This document shows, piece by piece, positions 15,979 to 23,598 of a DNA stretch of 34,764 nucleotides. The DNA comes from Herpetosiphonaceae bacterium (GTDB lineage Bacteria > Chloroflexota > Chloroflexia > Chloroflexales > Kallotenuaceae), in the NCBI GenBank assembly GCA_013821605.1, contig JACDGP010000053.1:1-34764 (forward strand), given 5' to 3'. How positions within the stretch are numbered: the stretch's first letter is position 1; each line of letters opens with the position of its first letter. Below the pieces are notes generated by a model. That model saw only the letters and a list, made by a program, of their open reading frames with translations, searched no databases and had not been told where the DNA came from. Position numbers and translations under genes: made by a program.

Positions 15979-16007
15979 ATCCTACCAGCCGTGTTGTGAC
16001 CGGTCAA
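15979..16007 (-). promoter_or_regulatory. sigma70-type promoter of the small membrane protein gene
   Basis: On the minus strand TTGACC (16002-16007) and TAGGAT (15979-15984) are spaced by 17 nt. The surrounding sequence GGCTTGACC...GGCTGGTAGGATACA is shared with the S53 peptidase promoter. The leader is about 130 nt. Confidence 0.65.
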
Positions 16008-16014
16008 GCCTCCG

Positions 16015-17793
16015 TTACTGTGGCTTCACGATGCTGATGAACGTACCCCAGTTGGCCAGCGAGGTTCGCGACGTGTTGGGAATATATTCCGCTGCCATGT
16101 AGATCGATCCGTCCGGACCGGCTACCGCTGCGGAGTAGTCGCCCCAGCGTCCTACGCCGGCACCACCGTAGGCCACGTAGCCCGAGAAGCCATCATCCGG
16201 TCCCGATCCCGCTCCCACCAGATGAATGTTCGGTGCACCCGCACCACCCAGCTTAGCATACGCTGCACTCGGGTAGTAGTCCGGTCCAACGAGCGTGAAG
16301 GTCATGATCGCTTGCCCATTGGCGTTGACGCCGATCGACGGGAACATGACGTTATTGCCGCTGACCGACAGGTAGCCTTGGTTGCTGATCGTGCTCGAGA
16401 GCTGGCCGACTTTGACTTCAAAATAAGCGATGCCGATCCGCAGCGTACTATCGGCGCTCTTCACCACGGTGTTGACGCCCGAATACAGCGTGTCACCGGC
16501 AAGGACAACCTGATTCATCCGATCATCGTTGCCTGCAAGCTGTTCCAGCGGTTCACCAAGGCTTTCGCCGAGCGGACGGGAACCAACCGGTCCGAGCCGC
16601 TGCTCCGCGTTCGGTGGCTGCCCGTAGGTTTCACTGGTATGGATCGAGGATACAAGGGTTAGCTTTGGCTGTGAGCTATTGAGTGAACTGGTGTTCAGCA
16701 AGCGCCAGACCGCAATCCGGTTATCGTACGTTCCCGTGAACTGCAACGCGCTCAAGAAGAACTCGGTGCCACCGTTCTTGGTGCTCTGCTCTGAAAGCGT
16801 GGGCGAGGTCGATGGCTGGACGCTGTAGGCTTGGCCTTCGGCCAGCGACAGATTGTGAAATAGCACCCCGTTGACAGTGGTGCCGGTTTCGAATGCGAGT
16901 TTAGGGAATGCGTAGATCTGCGCACCATTAAAGCCCGAGCCGACGAGCGGGAACTCATTGTTGCTGATGTAAAAGCCGTTTTGATCGGCTCCAATCAGTG
17001 GCTGATCCCCTAAACACGGGCAACCAGGATCGCTGGGCGTGCCGTTGGTGCCATCGTTGGTCGTATCAAGCGAATACAACGAGAATAGGCCGCGCGGGTC
17101 GCTGCTCTGGCTGACCGCGATTAAAGTGTGACTGTTGGTCGCGAAGTTACCCGTGGCCGGATCGACATCAATCTCCAGCGTTGTCACGAAAAAGCGGCTC
17201 GTTGCCGGATCGAAATAGCACTTCGGATCACTCACGAAGGGGCCGTAGATGTTAGTCGCACCTGGAGTCCGGTTGATATTCGGCGGCAGGCCGAAGAACG
17301 CATTGATCGCAGTGACGTCCGAAACAGGCGTGCCATCTGTAGTATAGGTCCGTAATGCGTCGTTCACGCCTTCCAAAATGAAGCCGCTACCCACGCACAG
17401 AGCCTGATCCGGTGGTTCAAGACTGAATTGGTTGCCCGACGAGGCATTCCGCTGATCGAGGTGCGATATGCCATTGAAGCCGGTGAAGCCGGCATGACGG
17501 GTCGTGACCGTGCTAGATGCGGGCTTCGGGGGCTTGGTGGGTGCTCCCGCGCGCGGCGCGCCGCTCCGTGTGATGTCGTACTCCGGGTGGTTGATAAACT
17601 CCGGCCCCTGTGCGGCTGCATTGGGCTTTGCGGCGCTCCCAAGCGCCAACAACGAGGTTTTCCCCAGGCTCTTCAGCCGCACGGGGATTTGCTGTGTCCC
17701 TGCTCGTGGAGCAGCTCCGGCCGGCATAGCGACCAGCAGGCTAAGCAACAACGAGCTTAGCATCGTCAGTGATGTGATCCTACCGATTTTCAT
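16015..17793 (-). CDS. secreted propeller-like protein, third and more distant family member
   Basis: A 592-residue exported protein. ATG 17793 (MKIGRITSL, with AGGGGT upstream) is preferred to an in-frame TTG two codons earlier. The signal peptide ends near AMPAGA at residue 27. A basic, Pro/Ala-rich linker runs to about 100. The core has FSLEPPDQALCVGSGFILEGVN, DPKCYFDPATSRFFVTTLEID, LIAVSQSSDPRG, and finally GRWGDYSAAVAGPDGSIYMAAEY. These correspond position by position to PPDTNGAVGATQYVQWVN, AQYDKAANRW and RWGDYTAMTVDP of the two shorter paralogues, so I place it in the same superfamily with extra insertions. The biochemical role is unknown. It is expressed from its own strong promoter with a dyad and a ~190-nt leader. 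Confidence 0.82.
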   Translation of the reverse strand: MKIGRITSLTMLSSLLLSLLVAMPAGAAPRAGTQQIPVRLKSLGKTSLLALGSAAKPNAAAQGPEFINHPEYDITRSGAPRAGAPTKPPKPASSTVTTRHAGFTGFNGISHLDQRNASSGNQFSLEPPDQALCVGSGFILEGVNDALRTYTTDGTPVSDVTAINAFFGLPPNINRTPGATNIYGPFVSDPKCYFDPATSRFFVTTLEIDVDPATGNFATNSHTLIAVSQSSDPRGLFSLYSLDTTNDGTNGTPSDPGCPCLGDQPLIGADQNGFYISNNEFPLVGSGFNGAQIYAFPKLAFETGTTVNGVLFHNLSLAEGQAYSVQPSTSPTLSEQSTKNGGTEFFLSALQFTGTYDNRIAVWRLLNTSSLNSSQPKLTLVSSIHTSETYGQPPNAEQRLGPVGSRPLGESLGEPLEQLAGNDDRMNQVVLAGDTLYSGVNTVVKSADSTLRIGIAYFEVKVGQLSSTISNQGYLSVSGNNVMFPSIGVNANGQAIMTFTLVGPDYYPSAAYAKLGGAGAPNIHLVGAGSGPDDGFSGYVAYGGAGVGRWGDYSAAVAGPDGSIYMAAEYIPNTSRTSLANWGTFISIVKPQ

Positions 17794-17848
17794 GCACAAC
17801 CCCTATCTCACTTCTACGGACTCCTGTGTCCTACCGAAACACTCCCTG

Positions 17849-17878
17849 CTTTGCTACTGGCGGCTGCTGGTAGCAAAG
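17849..17878 (-). other. leader hairpin of the third secreted protein
   Basis: Perfect 9-bp arms CTTTGCTAC and GTAGCAAAG enclose a 12-nt loop. It lies within the predicted ~190-nt leader, 56 nt before ATG 17793. It may be a structured leader RNA or a stability element. No known riboswitch class was recognised. Confidence 0.5.
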
Positions 17879-17970
17879 GACCGGTCAATGGATGATGGTC
17901 CAACGGTTGCGGAATGGGGAAACACGAACCTCCTTTCTACAATGGAACGGCTCATCGAGCTTATAGGTGT

Positions 17971-17988
17971 GTAGTACAATAGTACTAC
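17971..17988. promoter_or_regulatory. operator-like inverted repeat
   Basis: GTAGTAC-AATA-GTACTAC is a perfect 7-bp dyad. It lies just downstream of the predicted transcript start of the adjacent minus-strand promoter, a position typical of a repressor site. Confidence 0.5.
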
Positions 17989-17998
17989 CTTAATACAA

Positions 17999-18026
17999 AT
18001 TATACTTAATAAAGGGAGTCTGTCAA
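17999..18026 (-). promoter_or_regulatory. consensus sigma70 promoter
   Basis: On the minus strand an exact TTGACA (18021-18026) and an exact TATAAT (17999-18004) are spaced by 16 nt. It is the best promoter in the window and drives the secreted protein at 16015-17793. Confidence 0.8.
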
Positions 18027-18099
18027 CAAGACAACAGCTCGGCATGTGCTGAACTGTTGTCACTCTGATCAGTAGCAGAGGTCACAAACGGAGATAGCA

Positions 18100-18129
18100 A
18101 AGGGTGGCTGACCTGGGTCAGCCACCCTT
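18100..18129 (-). terminator. hairpin terminator after the S53 peptidase gene
   Basis: Perfect 13-bp arms AAGGGTGGCTGAC and GTCAGCCACCCTT enclose a 4-nt loop, 38 nt beyond the peptidase stop. The minus-strand transcript continues TTTGC, a short U run. Confidence 0.8.
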
Positions 18130-18167
18130 AACATAGCGCGATATGGTATCGCTATGCCGCACTGACG

Positions 18168-19511
18168 CTATGGTGCGATCGCGTTAACAAATTTAGCCGC
18201 GTTGATCGTACCAAGACCGCTTGCTAGGTCATAGCCACGGCCAGCCGTGTAGCCGGTGACGGTTACGGGGTTGCCGTTGGCATCCGTGAAGCTGAACGAG
18301 TTATTCCCGCGCGTCACATCCACAATGCCTGAGCCCGAGTTCTTGGCAAGCCTGTACAGTTGGTCGTTGATCAGGCCAAGCGAATGACCGGCCTTTTGGG
18401 CCGCAATCGACACAATGCCGGCGAACAGCGGTGTCGCCACACTGGTCCCGCCGAAGACGTAATATCCCGCCTGACCGGGCAGGAAGGAAAAGTAGACCAA
18501 CACCCCGCCATCAACGGCGGCACTCATGCTGATGTCCGGTACGCCCCGTTGTGGACCAACCACGTTTTCGACGCTGTCTTGAAAGCCGGGCCGTTCGAAC
18601 ACCGACGAGAGGCCACCGCCGGTCGCGCCGAAGTCGTTCCACACCTCGTCAGGTGCCAACCGATTACCTCTTGAGCCGAGCGTCAGATGCGTGCCGCCGA
18701 CCGCAGTCACCAACGGATCCGTCGCAGGCCACGCGGTGACCCGCGTCGGATAGCAGCAGGTGCCATCAAGGAATGCGTCGGTTGCGCCATCATCACCCGT
18801 AGCACCAAGCACAGTGACCTCATGGAGGCTCGCATTCTCAAAAGCGCTACGCAAATGACGGAGCGCATCAGGACTTGGGAACGTTTCTTCAGTGGCAGCG
18901 AAGCTCTGCGAGATGACGTCGCCCAACTTGTTGTTGATGACGTAATTCTCCGCTTGCACAATCTCCGGGAAGCCCGTGACGCCTTCGGTCTCGGCGACCG
19001 GCGTCTCGACCAGCAGAATATTCGCACCGGGCGCCATCACATGCGCCCACTCAACATCAAGCGTTGTCTCCTCCGCCCAGCCGGCCATCGTGGGGTCATT
19101 CGGATCGAAGGGCGGGACCGCTCCGGCGGGCTGAATAATCTTGAGTGAAGGCGGATCGGCCAAACCGAATGCCCGATCAAACTTATGCAAATCTTGCTGG
19201 ATCGTCGGTGAGCCAAAAGAATCAACGATCACAATCGTACGTCCTGTCCCGTTCAAACCTTGCGAGTACAGTGGTGCAAGATTATAGGCTTGTTGTAATT
19301 GGAACGGTTGGTAGCAGGCGATGCCGAACTGCGCCTCGCAATCGGCGGTAGTGGGTGGGGCGGCGGTCTGCTTCATGGGCTTGGAGATATGACCGGTGAC
19401 GGCCGGACGGGGTGCAACACGGGCAGACACCGTGCGTGCAGATACAACTCCGAAACTACAGAGGGCCAACACAGTCAGCAGGCTCAACAAGGCGGGCATT
19501 CGTCGGTGCAT
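18168..19511 (-). CDS. secreted S53 family serine-carboxyl peptidase (sedolisin)
   Basis: A 447-residue exported endopeptidase. The signal peptide is residues 1-25 (MHRRMPALLSLLTVLALCSF, then GVVSA). The sedolisin catalytic set is complete: E148 and D152 (EETTLDVEW, the ExxxD pair), D240 in GATGDDG (oxyanion Asp), and S357 in FGGTSVATP. The C-terminal calcium site is represented by IVDVTRGNN and GYDLASGLGTIN. S53 enzymes work at acidic pH outside the cell and are usually made with a ~150-200 residue inhibitory prodomain. Here only about 40 residues separate the signal peptide from the start of the catalytic domain, so that prodomain is absent. AAGGAGCC precedes ATG 19511. A promoter-leader of ~140 nt lies upstream. 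Confidence 0.93.
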   Translation of the reverse strand: MHRRMPALLSLLTVLALCSFGVVSARTVSARVAPRPAVTGHISKPMKQTAAPPTTADCEAQFGIACYQPFQLQQAYNLAPLYSQGLNGTGRTIVIVDSFGSPTIQQDLHKFDRAFGLADPPSLKIIQPAGAVPPFDPNDPTMAGWAEETTLDVEWAHVMAPGANILLVETPVAETEGVTGFPEIVQAENYVINNKLGDVISQSFAATEETFPSPDALRHLRSAFENASLHEVTVLGATGDDGATDAFLDGTCCYPTRVTAWPATDPLVTAVGGTHLTLGSRGNRLAPDEVWNDFGATGGGLSSVFERPGFQDSVENVVGPQRGVPDISMSAAVDGGVLVYFSFLPGQAGYYVFGGTSVATPLFAGIVSIAAQKAGHSLGLINDQLYRLAKNSGSGIVDVTRGNNSFSFTDANGNPVTVTGYTAGRGYDLASGLGTINAAKFVNAIAP

Positions 19512-19567
19512 GGGATAGGCTCCTTCATTGAGAGTCCGCAGCGATCCGATAGTGGGCGAAGAAACAG

Positions 19568-19688
19568 TGACTACCTTGCATTATGCGCTGAGTAGCGTGA
19601 TTATCTCCTTTCCGAAAGGTGATGGCGTCACGCGGCGAGGGCGAGCCGTCTGCTGTATCCTACCAGCCTCATTACGGTGGGTCAAGCC
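19568..19688 (-). repeat. promoter-leader module, copy B
   Basis: This aligns over its whole length with 15889-16010. The promoter part is best conserved. The segment corresponding to the copy A hairpin keeps only one arm (TGGCGTCACGC), while the leader block TGACTACCTTGCATTATGC is kept. Confidence 0.75.
19657..19685 (-). promoter_or_regulatory. sigma70-type promoter of the S53 peptidase gene
   Basis: On the minus strand TTGACC (19680-19685) and TAGGAT (19657-19662) are spaced by 17 nt, with the same flanks as the promoter at 15979-16007. Confidence 0.65.
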
Positions 19689-19784
19689 ACACTTTTTGGC
19701 CGGAAGGCCTTGGTCAAGCTGCGTTAAGTGTGAACTCTGGCCTTGTTGTTGCTCCAACTCCACTGACGAGGAGCACGGGGACCA

Positions 19785-20360
19785 ATGATCGCCATAGCAC
19801 TTTTATTTCTGTCGTTGGGCTTCGATACCCTGGCAGTTGCGGTTGGGCTGGGGGTAGGAGGCCTGCCACGGGAGCGCTGGCTACGGGTGGGCGTGACCTT
19901 TGCGTGTTTTGAGGGCGCGATGCCGGCGGTCGGTTTGCTACTGGGGCAGGGCCTAACCCAAGTGCTGGGCGATTGGGCAAGCTATGCAGCGGCCGTGATT
20001 CTGATCATCGTAGGTGTCCTGGCAATCAAAGAGGCGCTGGAAGATGACCACGATGAGCAGGAGCAGCACGCAGCGGTCCTCAGCAGAACGAGTGGGCGGT
20101 CCTTATTGCTGACAGGATTAGCTGTGAGTCTGGATGAGCTCGCGGTCGGCTTTGGGCTGGGTGTGCTCCGAGTGCCGGTCGGCTTGGCGTTAGGCTACAT
20201 TGCCGTTCAAGCCTTTGCGATCACGTTTATCGGTTTAGCTGCCGGTCAGCGGATTGGCGAGCGCCTGGGCAGCCGGGCTGAGCTGATCTCCGGCGTGGTG
20301 CTCACATTGTTGGGTAGCATGCTGCTTCTGAGTCAGGCTACCGGTCTTCGCTTCTTATAG
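19785..20360 (+). CDS. mntP: MntP-like manganese efflux pump
   Basis: A 191-residue inner-membrane protein with six predicted helices arranged as two repeats, as in MntP (DUF204), which exports Mn2+. The paired acidic motifs are visible: LSLGFDTLAVAVGLGVGG near residues 7-24 and AVSLDELAVGFGLGV near 114-128, each with the conserved Asp. A His/Glu-rich cytoplasmic loop (EDDHDEQEQH) separates the halves. GAGGAGCACGGGG precedes ATG 19785. MntP genes are often controlled by a yybP-ykoY Mn riboswitch. I do not see one in the upstream gap, which holds the divergent peptidase promoter. The last 28 nt overlap the end of the convergent ROK regulator gene. Confidence 0.85.
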   Translation: MIAIALLFLSLGFDTLAVAVGLGVGGLPRERWLRVGVTFACFEGAMPAVGLLLGQGLTQVLGDWASYAAAVILIIVGVLAIKEALEDDHDEQEQHAAVLSRTSGRSLLLTGLAVSLDELAVGFGLGVLRVPVGLALGYIAVQAFAITFIGLAAGQRIGERLGSRAELISGVVLTLLGSMLLLSQATGLRFL

Positions 20361-21649
20361 GACGGCTGGCCATTGCTGGCGACGAGACTGGGGACGTCGG
20401 GCATGGTGGCAGGGCTCGTGGCTGCTTGTGGCTCTTGACGCTTGATCAGCCGCACCAATCCCAGCTCGTTGGTCAACAAGAGCGCGGCGGCACCCAGCAG
20501 GACCGTATCATCACCTTGCGTCAAAATCTCGATCTCGGCCGCCTGGGCTAACTCCGGCAGAACCCGCTGCGCGACCTCTTGTTGAATAGCACGACAGAGC
20601 AGATCACCAAACGGTGCAATCCGTCCCGTAATAACGATGCGCTGGATGCTCAAGATCGCAACGAGGTTGGCAACCGCAATCGCGAGGTATTGCCCGATCT
20701 CCACGATGATCTGTTGAACGCCTGCATCACCCGCCACACAAGCCTGCACAACAGTGTCGAGGGTTATCGCTTGTGGCGTAGCGGCAAGTTGGTGCAGCAG
20801 TGAAGCAGGCTCACGCGTAGCGAGTTCCTGGGCACGGCGCACAATCGCCGGAATATTCGCTATGGCCTCCAGGCAACCAAAGTTACCGCACTTGCACTGC
20901 GGACCATGCTTATCGACCACCACATGACCGATCTCGCCCGTCCCAAATCCCTCGGTTTGGAATAGCTTGCCATTCAGCACAATACCGGCACCAATACCCC
21001 GTCCCACCTTGATCGCCACTAAACTGTGAGTATCCTCCTTGCGACCGAACATATACTCGGCCAGCGCCACCATGTGGCTATCATTGCCAAGGTAGACCGG
21101 CAGGTTATAGCGCGCTTGCACCATCGTGCGCAGTGGCAGATCATGCCAATTAAAGTTGACCGCCCGTCGCACCGTGCCGCTCCCGGTATCGATCACACCG
21201 GGCGAGCTAATGCCGATGCCGAGCACAGGCCGGTCGGCGACACTCATCAAGCTATCGATCAATGGAAAGAGGAGTGCCAGAGCACGCTCACTATCTTGCA
21301 CACCCAATGGTAACTGGGCCTGACGCCAGATGGCACCGCGTAGATTGACGAGCGCTCCCTTGATTTCGCTGTGAGTAATATCGATGGCGATGATGTGACG
21401 CGCATCATCCACCACACTTAACAGTGTGGGCGTGCGTCCCACACCCACCTGTCCTTGACCAACTTCTTCGACCAAACCCTGCACGATTAACTCACCGACC
21501 ACCTCGGAAATGGTTGTGCGCGTCAGTCCAGTCAGACGTGCGAGCTCAGCACGGCTTACCGTAATCGCGTCATAGATCGTCCGCAGCACCAAGCGATGGT
21601 TGTGCTCTTTAGTATGCTGCCGCGTCGCCTTTTCGAGCAAAATGGTCAT
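20333..21649 (-). CDS. ROK family transcriptional repressor
   Basis: A 438-residue NagC/XylR-type regulator. A winged helix-turn-helix is at residues 20-65 (SRAELARLTGLTRTTISEVV). The ROK sugar-binding half follows, with LGNDSHMVALAEY (D190 at the sugar-contacting position), GRGIGAGIVLNGKLFQTEGF, and the zinc motif H242 plus CKCGNFGCLE (C252, C254, C259). It very probably senses a sugar or sugar phosphate and represses the divergent ABC importer operon. It has its own promoter over which an AGTT...AACT dyad is placed for possible autoregulation. The first ATG is at 21649. The stop overlaps the end of the mntP-like gene. Confidence 0.92.
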   Translation of the reverse strand: MTILLEKATRQHTKEHNHRLVLRTIYDAITVSRAELARLTGLTRTTISEVVGELIVQGLVEEVGQGQVGVGRTPTLLSVVDDARHIIAIDITHSEIKGALVNLRGAIWRQAQLPLGVQDSERALALLFPLIDSLMSVADRPVLGIGISSPGVIDTGSGTVRRAVNFNWHDLPLRTMVQARYNLPVYLGNDSHMVALAEYMFGRKEDTHSLVAIKVGRGIGAGIVLNGKLFQTEGFGTGEIGHVVVDKHGPQCKCGNFGCLEAIANIPAIVRRAQELATREPASLLHQLAATPQAITLDTVVQACVAGDAGVQQIIVEIGQYLAIAVANLVAILSIQRIVITGRIAPFGDLLCRAIQQEVAQRVLPELAQAAEIEILTQGDDTVLLGAAALLLTNELGLVRLIKRQEPQAATSPATMPDVPSLVASNGQPSYKKRRPVA

Positions 21650-21671
21650 AGGATCATTCGCATAATATGTC

Positions 21672-21684
21672 AGTTCACTAAACT
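21672..21684. promoter_or_regulatory. candidate ROK repressor operator
   Basis: AGTTCACTAAACT has AGTT/AACT half-sites like known ROK operators. It sits between the ROK promoter and its start codon. Confidence 0.4.
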
Positions 21685-21691
21685 TACGTTT

Positions 21692-21720
21692 TGTATAGCA
21701 TGCCCTGCAGCATACGTCAA
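21692..21720 (-). promoter_or_regulatory. promoter of the ROK repressor gene
   Basis: On the minus strand TTGACG (21715-21720) and TATACA (21692-21697) are spaced by 17 nt, 42 nt before ATG 21649. Confidence 0.65.
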
Positions 21721-21803
21721 GATGCAGTATAACGGGTTGACAGGAGGTATAAGATCAGAAGTAAGTGCTCCAGTTAGCGTCTTAACTCGATCATCACAGC
21801 ATC

Positions 21804-21832
21804 TTGACAAACGCTTAACCTAGATGTATATT
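21804..21832 (+). promoter_or_regulatory. promoter of the ABC sugar importer operon
   Basis: TTGACA (21804-21809) and TATATT (21827-21832) are spaced by 17 nt. The leader of about 95 nt contains a small hairpin CCGTC-GTT-GACGG. Confidence 0.75.
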
Positions 21833-21933
21833 CGATTTTGTAAGCTGAGTTGACTAAGTCTTGAGGTGAACGCTTCCCTCGCTCCGTCGTTGACGGGCGT
21901 TTCTGATAGGTAGTAGCAGAAAGGAACTCCACC

Positions 21934-23523
21934 ATGTCGACAGAAGACGAAAAGGGCGTTTCCCGGCGCAAATTCCTCAAATTCGCGGCAATCACCGGCG
22001 GAGCTGCAGTTCTGGTAGCCTGCGGCTCGTCTCCTACGACGACCACCAGTGCCACCAGCAGCGCAGCAACCGGCGCGACGAGCGGCGCGGCGACGACGGC
22101 CGCTGATACGGCGACCATGGCGGCGACGATGGCTGCCACCACAGCCGACACTGCCACCATGGCAGCAACGATGGCCGCCACGACGGCTGCCACTGCCACC
22201 GCAGCTTCAACCTCAGCGAGTGGCAGTATGCCGCAGGTCGCAGCCGAGGCCATGAACCCACTTGGTCTCCAAGCCGGTACGGTCGACGGTGTTTTCTTTG
22301 CCGGTGGCTTCGGTGATGATTACATCAAGTATGCGGCCAAGCTGATGCAGCAACTGCACCCCGATACGACGGTCAAGACCCAAAGTATCCAGAAGGTCCA
22401 GGAGCAGCTCCAGCCGCGCTTCGTGGCGGGCAGCCCGCCCGATGTGATCGACGATAGTGGTGCAGGCTTGATCGCAATCACCGACCTGGTCCGGGATGGG
22501 CAATTGATGGACCTGACGCCGCTGCTGCAGGCTGCGGCGCTTGATACTCCCGGCAAGAAGTTTCAAGACACCTTGTTCCCCGGCTCACAGGATAGCGCGA
22601 CCTTCGACGGCAAGCCCTACGGCATCAACATCTCGTACACGATCTCCGGCATCTGGTACTCCAAGCCGGCCTTCGACAAGGCTGGCTATACCTATCCCAA
22701 GACTTGGGATGAGATGCTCAAGCTCTGCGAGCAGATCAAAAAAGAAGGCAAGCAGTCGCCGTGGACCTATCAGGGCAAGTACCCCTATTATATCTACGGC
22801 ATTGTCTGGAATATGCTGGTCTACCAGGCCGGCGGCAACGACGTCCTGATGAAGCTCGACAACCTCGATCCCAGTGCCTGGTCGGACCCGGCGGTCAAGC
22901 GGGCCACGGAAGATCTGTACCAGCTGTGGGACAAGGGCTATATCCTGCCGGGCACGGCCGGTCTGACGCACACCGAGTCGCAAACGGAATGGCTCAAGGG
23001 CCATGCGGTCTTCATCCCCTGTGGTAACTGGCTCGAAAACGAAATGAAAACCTTGACGCCGCCCGACTTCAACATGACGGTCTCGAACGTCCCCGGCTAC
23101 GCCGATGGCAAAGGTGACGCGAACGCTGTGAATGCCAGCGGCGGTGAAACATACATCGTACCGGCCAAGGGCAAGAACCCGAAGGGTGGCATGGAGTACA
23201 TCCGTGTCCTGCTTTCCAAGGACTCATCCAAGTACTTCGCCGAGAATGTGCGTGCCATTATGCCGGTTGTCGGCGGCACCGAGGGTGCCAAGCTCTCGGA
23301 GGGTATGAAATCCGCCGTGCAACTGGTGACCGATTCCAAGGGCGTCAGCGTTTTGATGAACTTCCCCAACTGGTATAGTACACTCCAGAAGGAGTTGGAA
23401 ACCCACACAGGCGAGCTCATGACCGGCAAGCTCAAGCCTGCTGATTTCATGACCACGATGCAGAAGGCTGCCGATACGGTTGCGAAAGATCCTGACATCA
23501 AGAAGTTCAAGCGTACCAAGTAA
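21934..23523 (+). CDS. ABC sugar importer, solute-binding lipoprotein
   Basis: A 529-residue family 1 extracellular solute-binding protein. The N-terminus combines twin arginines (SRRKFLKFAA, R11-R12) with a lipobox LVAC at C30, so it is probably Tat-exported and lipid-anchored. Residues 34-103 form a low-complexity Ala/Thr/Met linker with a perfect-length 14-residue duplication. The binding domain follows, with LTDLVRDGQLMDLTPLL, YGINISYTISGIWYSKPAFDKAGY (hinge region) and GETYIVPAKGKNPKGGMEYIRVL, typical of oligosaccharide or sugar-acid binders. GAAAGGAACTCCACC precedes ATG 21934. It is the first gene of the operon driven by the ROK-flanked promoter and captures the substrate for the two permeases downstream. 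Confidence 0.93.
   Translation: MSTEDEKGVSRRKFLKFAAITGGAAVLVACGSSPTTTTSATSSAATGATSGAATTAADTATMAATMAATTADTATMAATMAATTAATATAASTSASGSMPQVAAEAMNPLGLQAGTVDGVFFAGGFGDDYIKYAAKLMQQLHPDTTVKTQSIQKVQEQLQPRFVAGSPPDVIDDSGAGLIAITDLVRDGQLMDLTPLLQAAALDTPGKKFQDTLFPGSQDSATFDGKPYGINISYTISGIWYSKPAFDKAGYTYPKTWDEMLKLCEQIKKEGKQSPWTYQGKYPYYIYGIVWNMLVYQAGGNDVLMKLDNLDPSAWSDPAVKRATEDLYQLWDKGYILPGTAGLTHTESQTEWLKGHAVFIPCGNWLENEMKTLTPPDFNMTVSNVPGYADGKGDANAVNASGGETYIVPAKGKNPKGGMEYIRVLLSKDSSKYFAENVRAIMPVVGGTEGAKLSEGMKSAVQLVTDSKGVSVLMNFPNWYSTLQKELETHTGELMTGKLKPADFMTTMQKAADTVAKDPDIKKFKRTK
22105..22188 (+). repeat. tandem 42-nt repeat in the binding-protein linker
   Basis: Two adjacent 42-nt units each encode DTATMAATMAATTA. 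The codons differ between units at many third positions, so this is not a very recent copy. The surrounding linker is also Ala/Thr-rich. Confidence 0.8.
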
Positions 23524-23550
23524 TGGCTGGCCGGTGACCTAGCACCTGTG

Positions 23551-23578
23551 GCGGGGGCACGCAACTTGCGGCCCCCGC
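23551..23578 (+). other. intercistronic hairpin after the binding-protein gene
   Basis: Perfect arms GCGGGGGC and GCCCCCGC enclose a 12-nt loop in the 75-nt gap before the first permease. No U run follows. Such stems commonly protect the upstream mRNA or cause partial termination, giving more binding protein than permease. Confidence 0.65.
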
Positions 23579-23598
23579 TTCCACATTGGAGGCAACAT

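Larger units (their letters stand above)
15889..16010 (-). repeat. promoter-leader module, copy A
   Basis: About 122 nt align with 19568-19688. Shared blocks in plus-strand order are TGACTACCTT.GCATTA.GC, TGGCGTCACGC, TGTATCCTACCAGCC and GTCAAGCC. Copy A carries a perfect hairpin and copy B does not. Confidence 0.75.

Noticed and set aside
19690-19784. yybP-ykoY manganese riboswitch expected before an mntP gene
   Set aside because: None of its conserved loops are recognisable in the short plus-strand leader.
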